NCBI GenBank assembly: GCA_025504975.1
Contig: JANUWI010000006.1
Span: forward strand, 248,001-312,000
DNA from: Plenodomus lindquistii
Taxonomy: Eukaryota > Ascomycota > Dothideomycetes > Pleosporales > Leptosphaeriaceae
Direction of reading: 5' to 3'
DNA length: 64,000 nucleotides
The notes under the pieces were generated by a model, which saw only the letters and a program-made list of their open reading frames with translations, was not told the origin of the DNA and made no database searches. The stretch's first letter is position 1. Every line of letters starts with the position of its first letter. Of the stretch, positions 23,783 to 33,863 are shown one piece after another. A program made the position numbers and the translations under genes.

Positions 23783-24264
23783 CCTGAAGAGACTTGACTT
23801 TGAGGTCAGAGGGAAAGTGCGTCAGAAGTGAGCGTCAGTACGCTACGGTGAGTACAAGTGGTTTGCTCAAGCTCGAACCCAGCTTATCGGAGTTGGCCGC
23901 TGGCTAGCCCGATTGGGAAGGGTCTTGGCTCATGTGATACTGTGACACACCCGTGGACACTAACGAAGGTGCAGTCGATCAACTGCTTACGGTGTACTTG
24001 GTACTTACAACACGGGATTGACCTTGTCGTGCTGTTGCAGTTGATCTCATACGGTCTGATTCGTCTGTTCACGTACACGCCACGTTTCCTGCAGGGCTAC
24101 CTGCTAATGTACCGATAGTTAAGCGGCGGAGCACCAACCGTACTCATTAGCTCCAAGCCCCATGCAAGCAAGGGTCCAAAGCATAGGTCGCGTCTGCGCC
24201 ATTGGAAATTGCTGACCGCGACCATCCATCGGCGAGCCGCGCTGCAACCTCTACATAGCACACC
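23783..24264. promoter_or_regulatory. Divergent promoter region between ISN1 and MED17
   Basis: A 482-bp spacer between the two start codons, transcribed in opposite directions. No TATA box or named factor site is obvious. A shared or overlapping promoter is inferred from layout. Confidence 0.4.
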
Positions 24265-26354
24265 ATGTCGAGCATGGAGTCGCTGCGCAACGTGACGTTG
24301 CGACCATGGCCAGCCTCAGTACAGGGAGAGCTGACCCAACAGGATCTGTATACCCAAATCGAGCAGCTCACCACCGAACGGGGCCATCTTCGTGACATAA
24401 CCGAGTCGTCGTTGCAAGAGACAATAAGGTCCGGCAAAGATGTTGCAAGTGGCGTCGCCCAAAAAGAGCTGGGGGAGAAGGACAAGATTGAAGTTGCGGC
24501 CCCAAAGGTCACACGCGAAGCCGTGTTCAACGCGCAGAGAGAGATGTACGGCCACTTGGAGTACGTCAAGAGATGCCCCCCGCCCCCCATCTGGAGTCTG
24601 AGCTGACAGTCTGGAGATGGGCCAAGTTTGCTGCCACCAACACGCTCGACCTTATATCGCTCGTACTTTCGCAAGACCCCAACAAGCGTGTTGCATCGTC
24701 CTTCAGCCACACTTTTCGAGAGCAAGGTCTGGAACAGGGAATCCCGTTTGGATCCTTTGGCATCAGCAAAGAGAGTCACGAGCACTATGCACCCAGAGTT
24801 GAAGAGGCGGAGCGCCTCGAGGAACTTGCCAAGAAACAACTGCTTGTGGCCAAAGGCTCACGCATGGAGGCGCTTGATTCTGCGGCTGATGAGATACTGA
24901 AAGCTGCAAGGAAGCTGGAGAAGGAAGTTCGCAGAGAAACCAAGTACTGGCAAGAGATCGTGTCCGTGTCAGACAAGGGATGGCCAATTCAACGCCTGCG
25001 CCAGAATGCGCGCCATGTACCTTTTGGCGTGCGCTATGGTTTACCCGAAGGTTCGTCTCGATTCCAAGTTGCAGTCAGAACCGAAGACTAATATTCAGCA
25101 GCCAGCGACCATTTCAAAGCTCGTGGCTTTGCCCCTCTGCAAATGGACAAGGACGGCAGCATTGTTTTGGACCCAGCGCTTGCTCTAAAACCAAAGACAT
25201 TTCGCGTGAGAGTGACTGTGAGTGGCCAAATCACGGGAACCTCGCAGCTCTCGGTGCAAAGAGATACCAAGAACCACTCGATCGAACAGTCAATCCAATT
25301 AGCGAGAGATTCCTTGTTCGAGGAGGAGCTGTATCATGAGATGAGCATAGAAACGCGGCAGCTCCTGGCATACGGCGTAGAGTTCCGAGATTCCGTTATT
25401 CACCTAGTTGCGCCCCAGATGGGTGGCACATCGCAGCGACCGGAATTGCTCATAGACTGCATACCGCGTGATGAGCCTATTCCGGATGGCCAAAGTCAGT
25501 CGCACGATTGGCTCGCACAAAATGTTGCTGAGGGCTTGCGTCTGCTCCTGGCCCACGAGCATAGTATGCGCCTATATCGCAGATCACAGCTTCCACCGCC
25601 TCTCACAGCAAGAACTCAGGAGAAGCCGGCCCCACCGATATTGCGCACACTGCTTGCAGTGTTCCGTCATCTGGAGAGCGTAGAATCACTCTACGTATAC
25701 CTGGAGACTGTGACACGGTCGCTGAACAGTGCTGGCCTGGACATCGTGTTGGACTCTACACGCGAGGTAGCTTGGGCGAAGGCAGGAGAGAGTCTGAAGA
25801 CCATGAAGAGGGGCTTGTCTGCGACCGACCAACTGCTTGAGATCTTCAACAGGCCCTTTGACGGGAAAGCTACGTTGATATTTCCAACAGCAAGCGGAGC
25901 TCAAGCGGAGACTCTATCCCTACTCACGCGCACAGTGCTCGCTCAGCCAATCTTCGGCACCGAGCACAAGCTCACCTTACCACTCTCCCTGACTGCAGAT
26001 CTGGGCCTGCCGCGAAACATCAAGTTTTCCTCTGTTGAGGAGCTGACGTCGTATATCGACTGGATCCTGTCATCCTACATAGTCCACAGCGTCGTAAAAG
26101 GCGCCTACTTATCAAGGGCTGTTGTCAAAGGACACGATTCGAGAGTGACGATACTTGGTCAGATGAGCAAAAAAGTCCCAGCGGCGTCGAAGAAGGATGT
26201 GTCGGTCCAGCTACACGAAGGTAGGCTGACGATGAAAGTGATTAACCTCGACGTTCCTCCAGACGGTGAACACAACGCCGAGATATCACACACCTGGGAC
26301 GGAAGCAACAGCAGCATGTCACTGAAAGAGCTGTTAAGATCTTGTGTCCAATGA
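24265..26354 (+). CDS. med17: Mediator complex subunit 17 (Med17/Srb4)
   Basis: Three exons, 24265-24560, 24617-25050 and 25099-26354, giving 661 residues. Med17 is a head-module scaffold needed for RNA polymerase II recruitment. Family features include the N-terminal helical segment, the internal TLDLISLVLS motif, VPFGVRYG and FKARGFAPLQ followed by DGSIVLD (formed by the second splice), and a C-terminal region with MKVINLDVPP-like strands. Intron 1 (56 bp) is unusual: only the GAG acceptor at 24616 restores phase, giving HLEWAKFAATNTLDLISL, although a stronger-looking CAG lies 7 bp upstream. Intron 2 has a GTTCGT donor. A C-rich run in intron 1 (24576-24588) could also hide a sequencing indel. 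Confidence 0.92.
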
Positions 26355-27638
26355 CCTAGCAGCTCTTTCGGGCGCTACAACATTTACCACCTCATCGCAC
26401 TCGACCATGCTCTTGTCTCTAACGGCATACACATCCATCTCCTTGAAATGTCCTTAGTGGAACATATCATCACCTTCAGTAGAAACAGATACATGGCGGA
26501 TACAGCCTCACATAATGTGAAGATGAAGCTTCGCAGTTCAAGATGAGGCGATTAAATTCCAAGCAAGGCGGTTTGGCGCCTTCACACAAAGCGGGGAGAT
26601 CAGCCGCCAGTCTAGCTATAGCCGGATAGCTTTATTGTTAACTTTCCGAACAACACCTGGCTATGTAGGAGTAAGGGATGGACTTCTCGGAGCGAGGCTC
26701 TCTGAATACTAGACGAGATCAACTAGAATTCAGCTACATCAAACGCCACCCACGATAGCTCTACCAACCACCTCAGATTCTAGTTGCACCTGTCTAAATC
26801 GCTGCGCAAGGCAAATCTCTATATAATACAGATTTAGCTAGATGCGAAATACATATTGCTAGCATATTGCAAAAGTGCAGAAGTTAAGGCTAGGTGTATA
26901 GCAATATTTCCAAAAAAAAAATAGCGCTAGAAAAATAAATTCTAAGCTTTAGCCGAGCTGTAAGTACTATATAAATTAGTAAGTGTTTACTTAAGCTAGC
27001 AAAAAAGCCAATTAGGAACAAAGTAGTTGTGATTAAGGAAAGCGTTGAGCGATGGGAACTACCGTGGAATCTAGAATAACTGTTCGTTGCAAGGCTTATA
27101 AGCCTTTTACTAGCTTAAGCAATACTTACTAATTTATACAGTAGCTCTCATGTTGCAGATTAAATAGAAAATAAGCCTGTAAGAGTGGCTTTGACGCATA
27201 GGCCTCCACTAGGATTAGGCGGGAGGGTATGTGTTAATAAATACGAACTCCTTCGTACATACTTTAAGCGGAATCGGTGCTCTACCTCGCCGACGCTAGC
27301 CTGCGCACGGCCAAGCACTAAAATCTGATCGGCGTCGGTGATTATGCAGGCCCCCGGCCACTGCTAGCCGCCCGCAGCCGTAGCGGTAAAGGGGACCGCG
27401 CACGTGACTTGCTCCGAAATCCAAAAGCCCTCACTGTGAGAAGCCCATCCAATGAGTAACTACCCTGGTGTCTGACATAACCATGACGTGGAGACTCCTC
27501 GCGACCAAGACATTGGCTCAGATCATTCATTTCCGAGGTAACACAGTACGTACGGTCATATTCGTGCGAGCTCATTATATAACTACAGAAGGCCCAGCAA
27601 ATCAGAACACTATGTACCATTACGTTGCGCTCTGAACG
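26355..27638. other. AT-rich, gene-poor island
   Basis: About 1.3 kb with no coding signal. AT content rises sharply between about 26800 and 27250, with A runs and many TA steps, unlike the flanking genes. It contains the inverted-repeat element listed separately. This looks like degenerate mobile DNA. Confidence 0.6.
26955..27147. mobile_element. MITE-like element with inverted terminal repeats (degenerate)
   Basis: The left arm (26955-27004) and the reverse complement of the right arm (27104-27147) align over about 45 bp. Both begin GAGCT, share TATAAATTAGTAAGT, then CTTAAGCTAG and AAAA, with a 5-base gap and a few substitutions. The roughly 100-bp interior has no coding capacity. Size, AT-richness and inverted ends fit a miniature inverted-repeat transposable element or fold-back remnant. 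No target-site duplication could be confirmed by eye. Confidence 0.55.
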
Positions 27639-29004
27639 ATGCTGTCACTTCTGTTTACTCTGAGCGCATTGCTTCCTGCGCTGTCGACTGCACAGCAAAT
27701 ACGATCTGACCCCGGTCTTGCTGGGCCGCCGCTCGAAATTGTGCATCTTTACAACGACCAATATCCTACTGGTACTTCTCAGACCATTCAATGTGGCAAT
27801 GTCAAGACGTACATTACTGACAATGCGCAGGCGTTACCGTCGCAAAATCCGGCCGTATATTCTCCAACTACCCAGCTGGTCTGGATGCTAACAACACGAA
27901 CAACGGCAACAACGGCAAATACCAAGTCGCAGAACTCGCAGGGAATGGCACAGAAACACCTTACCCCAGTATTGAAATAAATAACCCACCAGGAGGCGCC
28001 ATCAATTTTACCACAGTGCCTCCGACTGGTGCAAATTACCATAACTACTTGATTGGAGTACAGAGTGTTGTTCTTGACGCACAAGACCGTCTCTGGATTT
28101 TGGATACCGGTCGCGCACTCACAGAGGATGGTACACTTGTCAATGCCAGCCCTGGCGGGCCAAAATTAGTCGGCGTGGACATTACATCGCACCAGGTCAT
28201 TCAGACTATCGTCTTCCCTGTTACGGTCGCCTTCCCGGACTCGTACCTCAACGACGTACGCTTTGACCTCCGTGCCTCAATCACGAGTTCTGGAAAGGGC
28301 GTGGCATATATCACGGATTCCTCCTCCGAAGGACGCAACGGCATCATCATTGTTGATCTCGGGACGGGCGAGAGCTGGAGACATCTCGATGGCATCCCCG
28401 AGGTACGGGCACAACGCGGATTTGTGCCTTATCTCTGGGGTCAACCACTGTACTCTAGCCCGGGCCCTGGACTTCCGCTTACCACAGCGGCGCTTGGTAG
28501 CGACGGAATTGCGTTGTCCGCTGATGGCGAGGACTTGTACTTTGGTCCTATTGGTGGGAGGGGCCTGTATAGCGTTCCCACTGCCAAGTTGAGAGAAAGG
28601 GGACAGAGTAGTGAGTTGCTAGCTCAGGCTGCAGTCAGTAATCGTGGCGAGAGGGGTTTGAGTGATGGGTTTGAGACGGACACGAATGGCTTCATATACG
28701 CAGGGAATATGGAGCAAAATGCGATTGGCTTCTATAACCCAGGGAATGGTAGCATGACGCAGTTTGTGAGGGACCCGAGAATTAGTTGGGTGGATACTAG
28801 TAAGTACACGGTTTCCTGGAAGTGGATGATGGTATTGTGCTAACAAATGCAGTGTCTGTCGCAGATGATGGGTATCTCTACTTCACTGACAACCAGCTTG
28901 CATTCAGTGCTGGTTTCTACCCGAATACAGACCGTAGGACAAGACCTTTTGCGCTCTTCCGGGCAAAGCTGCCGGGGAACGGTACTAGAGTCAGTCTTCT
29001 GTGA
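27639..29004 (+). CDS. Secreted Yellow / major royal jelly protein (MRJP)-like protein
   Basis: Three exons, 27639-27771, 27831-28799 and 28853-29004 (introns of 59 and 53 bp), give 417 residues. An N-terminal signal peptide (ending LSTAQQ) is followed by the Yellow/MRJP beta-propeller fold: LEIVHLYNDQYPTG spliced to VTVAKSGRIFSNYP, then NPPGGAINFT, GVQSVVLDAQDRLWILDTGR, VAYITDSS, GSDGIALSADGEDLYFGP and DDGYLYFTDNQL. Several N-glycosylation sequons are present. Fungal and bacterial members of this family exist; insect Yellow proteins act in pigmentation, but the fungal role is unknown. It is convergent with Etr1, only 90 bp away. Confidence 0.9.
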
Positions 29005-29094
29005 TGACGTTGCACGATTCTTAGATAGAATAAACAGCGCATTGCTATGCAGATGTACGTGGTCATCTTACTTCCTTTGTACCTATTTCACCCT

Positions 29095-30312
29095 TCATGT
29101 CTTGCCAAACACAAAGACACCTTTGCCTTCCCGATAACCCTCAAGTGTGTCCTTGACTTTTGCAATAAGCTCATCACCCGTGGATGTAAATTCCCACTTG
29201 ATCTCGTCTACGGGAATATCCTTGAACTCCTTCTTCCTCGTCATCTCCAATACGTCCGCAACCGTCTTCTGCTTCTCTTCTGGGTGCTTCTCGGCCCATC
29301 TGCTGACCCAAAAGCCGTGGAAGTGGAGATCCTTAAAGATGAGCATAGATGCTGGGATTGTAAGCGGCTGCTTCGACATGGCACCGTATGTGACAAAATG
29401 TGCAGACGAGGACAGCAGTTTAGCCATTGCAGTTGCAGCTTTGCCATTGACGCAATTCAATGCCAGCCGGATTGGCTCGCGACCGCCATTCGTCCATTCC
29501 TTGGTCAGGTCCTTGATGCCTTGACTTTGCAGCTCCGTATCAGTAATGACTACGTCTGCACCAAGCTCCTTTAGCTCTGTCTTCAGTCTGTCCTCTGCGG
29601 CGGTGTCTTCTCGTCCTCGAATGATGTTGATGCTCTTGTACCCCCACTTCTTGCCTAGTTGGATGGCAGCACGTCCCACACCTGAGTTTGCACCATTTTG
29701 TATGAACCACTCGCCCTCTTTCAAGGAGGTGAAGTCGCGCAGCATACGGTAGGCCGTGCATGGGTTGATGCTGACGGTCCCCGCCTGGATGGCCGTGATG
29801 CCTTGCCTCATCTCGGCGTCTAGCTTGACCACATCGTTAGTGGTCGCACTGGCATGCGTTCTCCACGTCCCAAAGCCAGGGCCCTTCATGAAGACCCAAT
29901 CGCCCTTGGTGAAGCCTTGCTTCTTCACAGCCTCGCCCAAGGCAATGATTTCAGCGACTCCCTCATTGCCCGCGACGGCTATGGGATTGGCAGTGCCGAG
30001 GCTCGTGGTGAAGGTAGGCTTGGAAGGGTAAACGCCCTGGATCTGGTTGATATCGGCGGGGTTGATGGGGCTTGCCAGGAAGCGCAATGTCATCAAGTTG
30101 CTGTGTGGCGGCGAGATGGAATGGCTGTGAAGTGACAGGACGGCAGAAGGGTCGCCATAGTCGGCGAAGGTGAGGGCTTTGGCCTGCTCATAGCCGTATG
30201 CGGAAATGTGTCGGCGTTGGGGACTCGGCGACACGATGCGTGCGCGGGTGGCTAGCCTGCCAACGCCATGGCGGGTGGCGCTCAATGTTGACGGGACAAG
30301 TCTCAATGCCAT
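29095..30312 (-). CDS. etr1: Mitochondrial enoyl-[ACP]/trans-2-enoyl-CoA reductase (Etr1/MECR)
   Basis: Single exon, 405 residues. Etr1 catalyses the NADPH-dependent last reductive step of mitochondrial type II fatty acid synthesis, needed for lipoate and respiration. The N-terminus is Arg/Ser/Ala-rich and lacks acids (a mitochondrial presequence). The medium-chain dehydrogenase fold follows, with NPADINQIQGVYP in the catalytic domain and the cofactor-binding glycine motif NGANSGVGRAAIQLGK. FHGFWVSRW and a C-terminal GKGVFVF strand also match the family. Transcribed divergently from the Vip1-like gene (583 bp between starts). Confidence 0.95.
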   Translation of the reverse strand: MALRLVPSTLSATRHGVGRLATRARIVSPSPQRRHISAYGYEQAKALTFADYGDPSAVLSLHSHSISPPHSNLMTLRFLASPINPADINQIQGVYPSKPTFTTSLGTANPIAVAGNEGVAEIIALGEAVKKQGFTKGDWVFMKGPGFGTWRTHASATTNDVVKLDAEMRQGITAIQAGTVSINPCTAYRMLRDFTSLKEGEWFIQNGANSGVGRAAIQLGKKWGYKSINIIRGREDTAAEDRLKTELKELGADVVITDTELQSQGIKDLTKEWTNGGREPIRLALNCVNGKAATAMAKLLSSSAHFVTYGAMSKQPLTIPASMLIFKDLHFHGFWVSRWAEKHPEEKQKTVADVLEMTRKKEFKDIPVDEIKWEFTSTGDELIAKVKDTLEGYREGKGVFVFGKT

Positions 30313-30895
30313 TGCTGTCGTGGGCCTGCACTCGGGTCCCTCAGTTGTTTGTTTTGTAGCGAAAAGTCGACGTTGGTCCAGAAGGGCTGCCCCTTGTCGC
30401 CGAAGCTAGAGCATGACGTGAGCTCACGTACAAGTAGCCCACGTACCGTAGCCGAGGCTGCACTCAGAGTCCAACAGCTTTCCGTCGTCGTCTTCAGCCA
30501 CCGGGAACGCAACAAGTCGCAAGCAGGACTGTGTTGATCCACATAGCAGAACACGCGTCCCAGTCGCTGTCACATGGCAATGCAGCACATGGCAGCGTTG
30601 CAGCGCAAACAGCTTGGTAAAGCTTCGCGTCTCGTACACGCCACACGGGAGCAGCACAGCCCCGCCGACGTCACTGCATGCTCCTCCCCCAACTGGGGTT
30701 ACTGCGCCTGTCAACGCCCCTCCATGGGAAAACGTCACTGCTACAAATACCAGCCCTACTCCTGCTCCTGCTCCCCTTGATAATACACAATACACAATAC
30801 ACAATACACTCTTCTACCCACCACTCTTCTTGTCCACTCTAGCTGCCACCCAACCAACCACAAGCACCTCCACTTCCCCCACTCCACATAGCAAC
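30313..30895. promoter_or_regulatory. Divergent promoter region between Etr1 and the Vip1-like gene
   Basis: 583 bp between two start codons. The Vip1-proximal part is C/A-rich with a short tandem AATACAC repeat (about four copies, 30782-30810), typical of a strong fungal promoter or 5' UTR. An in-frame open frame reaches upstream to 30614, but the ATG at 30896 has the better context. Confidence 0.45.
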
Positions 30896-31756
30896 ATGGC
30901 CGCCACCGTCAACGTCGAGAACATCAGCATCAAGACGAGCGAGGACGAGATCAAGTCCTTCTTCAGCTTCTGCGGAAAGATCCAGTCACTCAGCGTAAAG
31001 CCAACCGCCAACGACACACAGTCTGCCTCGGTCACCTTCGAAAAGGCCGCCGCCGCAAAGACCGCCCTCTTGCTCGACAACACACAGCTCGGCCCCAACT
31101 CGGTCCAGGTCAGCTCCGCAAAATCCATCGACGACATCGCCGGTGACAAGTCTGCCTCCGCCGACGAGGCCAAGGATGGCGACCACCACATCGAGCAGGA
31201 ACAGAAGCCCCGCGCTCGCATCTTTGCCGAGTACCTCGCCCACGGCTATGTCATCTCCGACAAGGCCATCGAGTCGGCCCTCGCAGCGGATAAGCAGAAT
31301 GGCTACAGCACAAAATTCATGAACGCCCTCAACAACTTCGACCAGAAGACACAGGCTACTCAAAAGGCCCAGGCCGTCGATCAGAAACTTGGTGTTACAA
31401 ACAAGGCCTACGCTGCCTTCAACAGCTTGTCCACGTATTTTGATAAGGCTGCCAATACACCCACTGGCCAGAAGCTCCGTGCCTTTTACGACCAGGGCAA
31501 CAAGACTGTCATGGATGTCCACCAGGAGGCTCGTCATCTAGCAGACCAGAAGAAAGCTCAGGCCGGCGGCAAGCCTTCGGTCGAGGAGGCAAACGTCCAC
31601 ACGCTTCCTGGCTCGGACAAGACACAGTGCAACTGCGCTGCTGAGTCTGGCAAATGCCCCTGTCCCGAGGGCAAGTGCGCGTGTGAGGGTTGTGCCAAGG
31701 CAACGTCTTCCTCCAGCGCCACCGAGAAGACTGGTGCTGCTGCTACTTCCAGCTAA
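30896..31756 (+). CDS. vip1: Vip1-like RRM protein with metallothionein-like cysteine tail
   Basis: Single exon, 286 residues. An RNA-recognition motif spans about residues 3-75 (VNVENISIKTSEDEIKSFF, FCGKIQSLSV, ASVTFEKAAAAKTALLL), matching S. pombe Vip1-type proteins, whose function is poorly defined. A Lys/Gln/Ala-rich helical region follows (about 100-225). Residues 245-266 then form a dense cysteine cluster of pattern CxC-x6-CxC-x4-CxC-x2-C, seven Cys in 22 residues, with a Ser/Ala-rich end. That pattern resembles small fungal metallothioneins and could bind Cu(I) or Zn; binding is inferred. There is no in-frame stop or intron between the two parts, so the fusion is real in this sequence. 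The codon bias and promoter suggest high expression. Confidence 0.88.
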   Translation: MAATVNVENISIKTSEDEIKSFFSFCGKIQSLSVKPTANDTQSASVTFEKAAAAKTALLLDNTQLGPNSVQVSSAKSIDDIAGDKSASADEAKDGDHHIEQEQKPRARIFAEYLAHGYVISDKAIESALAADKQNGYSTKFMNALNNFDQKTQATQKAQAVDQKLGVTNKAYAAFNSLSTYFDKAANTPTGQKLRAFYDQGNKTVMDVHQEARHLADQKKAQAGGKPSVEEANVHTLPGSDKTQCNCAAESGKCPCPEGKCACEGCAKATSSSSATEKTGAAATSS

Positions 31757-32132
31757 GCCGAGCATACTGGCTCTGGTTTTGTCACATGTTGACACGGCTG
31801 TTGATTTCGTTTACGGTTGATGATTCCCACTTGGTTTACAGTTTGTATCATTAGTGAGCATGGTTAGCGCAGTGAAGCCGAAGCGAGGTGCGGATCGTAG
31901 AGACCATTTCACGGTCAATGATGAAGAATGAACAATGATTGTATCTTAACAAGACTTGTTGCAGCAAGTGACGTTTGCAAAAGGATAACAGCAGTATTAC
32001 TCTCAGCATCAATCAGAAACTGCCTGTGGTAGGAACACGAAGAAGGAAGTATCCAACAGCCCGCAAAATGCAATGCACACTCAAGCATAGACAAGAACCG
32101 ATTCCGTAAACCCACGTACTCAGCACATGCAG
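31757..32132. other. Convergent 3' intergenic region
   Basis: 376 bp between the 3' ends of the Vip1-like and AGC kinase genes. No coding signal. Confidence 0.6.
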
Positions 32133-33863
32133 TCAATACCCCCACTCACCCCCGTCCAACAGACTCTGACTAGCCACGAAGCTAAATCCTCCAAATGGAT
32201 TATTCTGCGAATCGTTCCACAAATCATCAAATTTCTTTGTCAGCACTGGACTCAACGGCAAATCGGTAAAGTCCTGCGCAAAGTTCTCCGCCAGTTCTGG
32301 ATCGGTAATCAGGGGCTGAATAGGGGGCTCCAGCTCCCTCGCCTCGAGGGCCTTCCAATTAATCTTGCGGAAGAAGCGGTGGTTCTTGATGGTCTGCAAG
32401 TCCTTTGGCATGTTGAAGCCCAGGCGTTTCTTGGGCTCTTTGCGCAGGAGACGGGTGAGAAGGTCCTTGGCATCGGCGCTGAGATAGTACGGAAGAGAGA
32501 GCTTTGATTTGACAATCTTCTCTTGGATCTTGGCGTTGTTGTTGCCGGTGAAGGGTGGTGCGCCTGTAAGCAGGTCGACGCCGAGGGCGCCAAGGGACCA
32601 CCAGTCTACTGCTGCGCCGTAATCGAGGCCTTGTACCACTTCTGGTGCCATATATTCGATTGTGCCAAGGAAAGAGCGGCAGGGGTTGTCCTCATCGAGC
32701 GAGACTTTACTGAGGCCAAAGTCGGTAAGCAGGAGGTGGCCTTCTGCGTCGAGGAGGCAGTTCTCCGGCTTCAGATCGCGGTAGATGACCCCAACGGTGC
32801 GGTGGAGATGGTCTAGTGCAAGTACCATTTCTGCCATGTAGAAAGCTGCTACATCCTCGGAGAACATGCGCTCAGCAGCGAGGTGGTGGAAAAGCTCTCC
32901 GCCTTGGGCATATTCGAGGATGAGGTAGAGTTTCTCCTGGTCCTGGAACGCGTAGTAGAAGCTTACAATGAACGGATGGCGGTTCACGCTCTCCAAGATG
33001 TTGCGCTCCGTCTTGGTCTGCTCAATGAGTTTCTTATGCACAGTGATGGAGGCTTTCTTGAACTGCTTCTGGGCGAAAAGACGGCCAGTTGCGCGCTGCC
33101 TCACCAGCAAGACTGTGCCATAGCTCCCCTTACCAAGACACATCAGGGGCTCAAAATCTTCTGCTGTCATCTTACGGGCCACGCCGCCGCTGGTGAGCAT
33201 AGTCGACGTCTTGGACGACAGCGCATCGATGCTGAAGTCCTCGGCGAGGAGATCGACTTCGTAGCTCTCCATTTCTGTGCGGTCACTGTCGCTCTCCAGC
33301 CCAGACATGCTCGTGTTGCTCGAGAGCTGCGATGCGACTCTGGACATGGGAAGGCCTTTGACGGGCGAGTCTGTCCGCGGGCCCATGTTGAGGGCCTCGA
33401 GGCCCAGTCGCAGGTTGCTGATGGCTGCAGCGCCGGACGCTGGCCTCAGAGCGGGACTACTGGTGACGCTGGGCAGGCCCGAGCGGACGGGACCAAAGCG
33501 TGGAGTGGCGGCGGCTGAGAAGTCGGATTCCTCGCCTCCTGAGGTGACGGGCGTGTGGAAGCCGCGCGTGACGTTGGTGGCCGGAGCGCCAGGCCTCAGG
33601 CCCTTGTTCTTCTTCTTCTTGTTCTTGCGCGCCTTCTTCAGGACCAGGTCGAAGTCCAACTTGTCCTGGCCCTGCTGCTTGGCCTCGGCGCTGGACTGCA
33701 TGGTGCGCCGGGGCTGGGGCGAAGCGATGTTGATGGGCGGGGTGCCCACATGGAGGGGCACCGGCGGCTCCTCGCGCGTAGCTGCTGCAGAGGCAGAGGC
33801 GCATGCGGGCTGGGCCGTGGGCGGGAGGTGGGCGTCGGTGTCGTCAAAGGTGAAGACAGCCAT
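32133..33863 (-). CDS. AGC-family Ser/Thr kinase, S6K/Psk1-like
   Basis: Single exon, 576 residues. The N-terminal 235 residues are disordered with a poly-basic run (KKARKNKKKKNKG, NLS-like). The kinase domain (about 240-500) has the glycine loop GKGSYGTV, the ATP-binding Lys in FAQKQFKK, the catalytic loop YRDLKPEN, DFGLSK, and the activation loop GTIEYMAPE with the PDK1-site Thr. The AGC C-terminal tail carries a turn-motif-like DLPLSP and a hydrophobic motif FGGFSF whose Ser is the expected TORC1 site. S. pombe Psk1 is a TORC1-activated S6 kinase; orthology is inferred from the tail and domain order. Schizosaccharomyces-type Sck or Ypk kinases are the main alternatives, but no C2 domain is seen. 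Confidence 0.88.
   Translation of the reverse strand: MAVFTFDDTDAHLPPTAQPACASASAAATREEPPVPLHVGTPPINIASPQPRRTMQSSAEAKQQGQDKLDFDLVLKKARKNKKKKNKGLRPGAPATNVTRGFHTPVTSGGEESDFSAAATPRFGPVRSGLPSVTSSPALRPASGAAAISNLRLGLEALNMGPRTDSPVKGLPMSRVASQLSSNTSMSGLESDSDRTEMESYEVDLLAEDFSIDALSSKTSTMLTSGGVARKMTAEDFEPLMCLGKGSYGTVLLVRQRATGRLFAQKQFKKASITVHKKLIEQTKTERNILESVNRHPFIVSFYYAFQDQEKLYLILEYAQGGELFHHLAAERMFSEDVAAFYMAEMVLALDHLHRTVGVIYRDLKPENCLLDAEGHLLLTDFGLSKVSLDEDNPCRSFLGTIEYMAPEVVQGLDYGAAVDWWSLGALGVDLLTGAPPFTGNNNAKIQEKIVKSKLSLPYYLSADAKDLLTRLLRKEPKKRLGFNMPKDLQTIKNHRFFRKINWKALEARELEPPIQPLITDPELAENFAQDFTDLPLSPVLTKKFDDLWNDSQNNPFGGFSFVASQSLLDGGEWGY

Noticed and set aside
23860..23895. tRNA-like T-arm around GGGTTCGAGC (minus strand)
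   Set aside because: A 5-bp hairpin can form but no acceptor, D or anticodon stems fit around it.
24541..24620. MED17 frameshift in a C-rich run
   Set aside because: A 56-bp GT-AG intron with a CTGAC branch site explains the frame change and gives a family-like junction, so a frameshift is not required.
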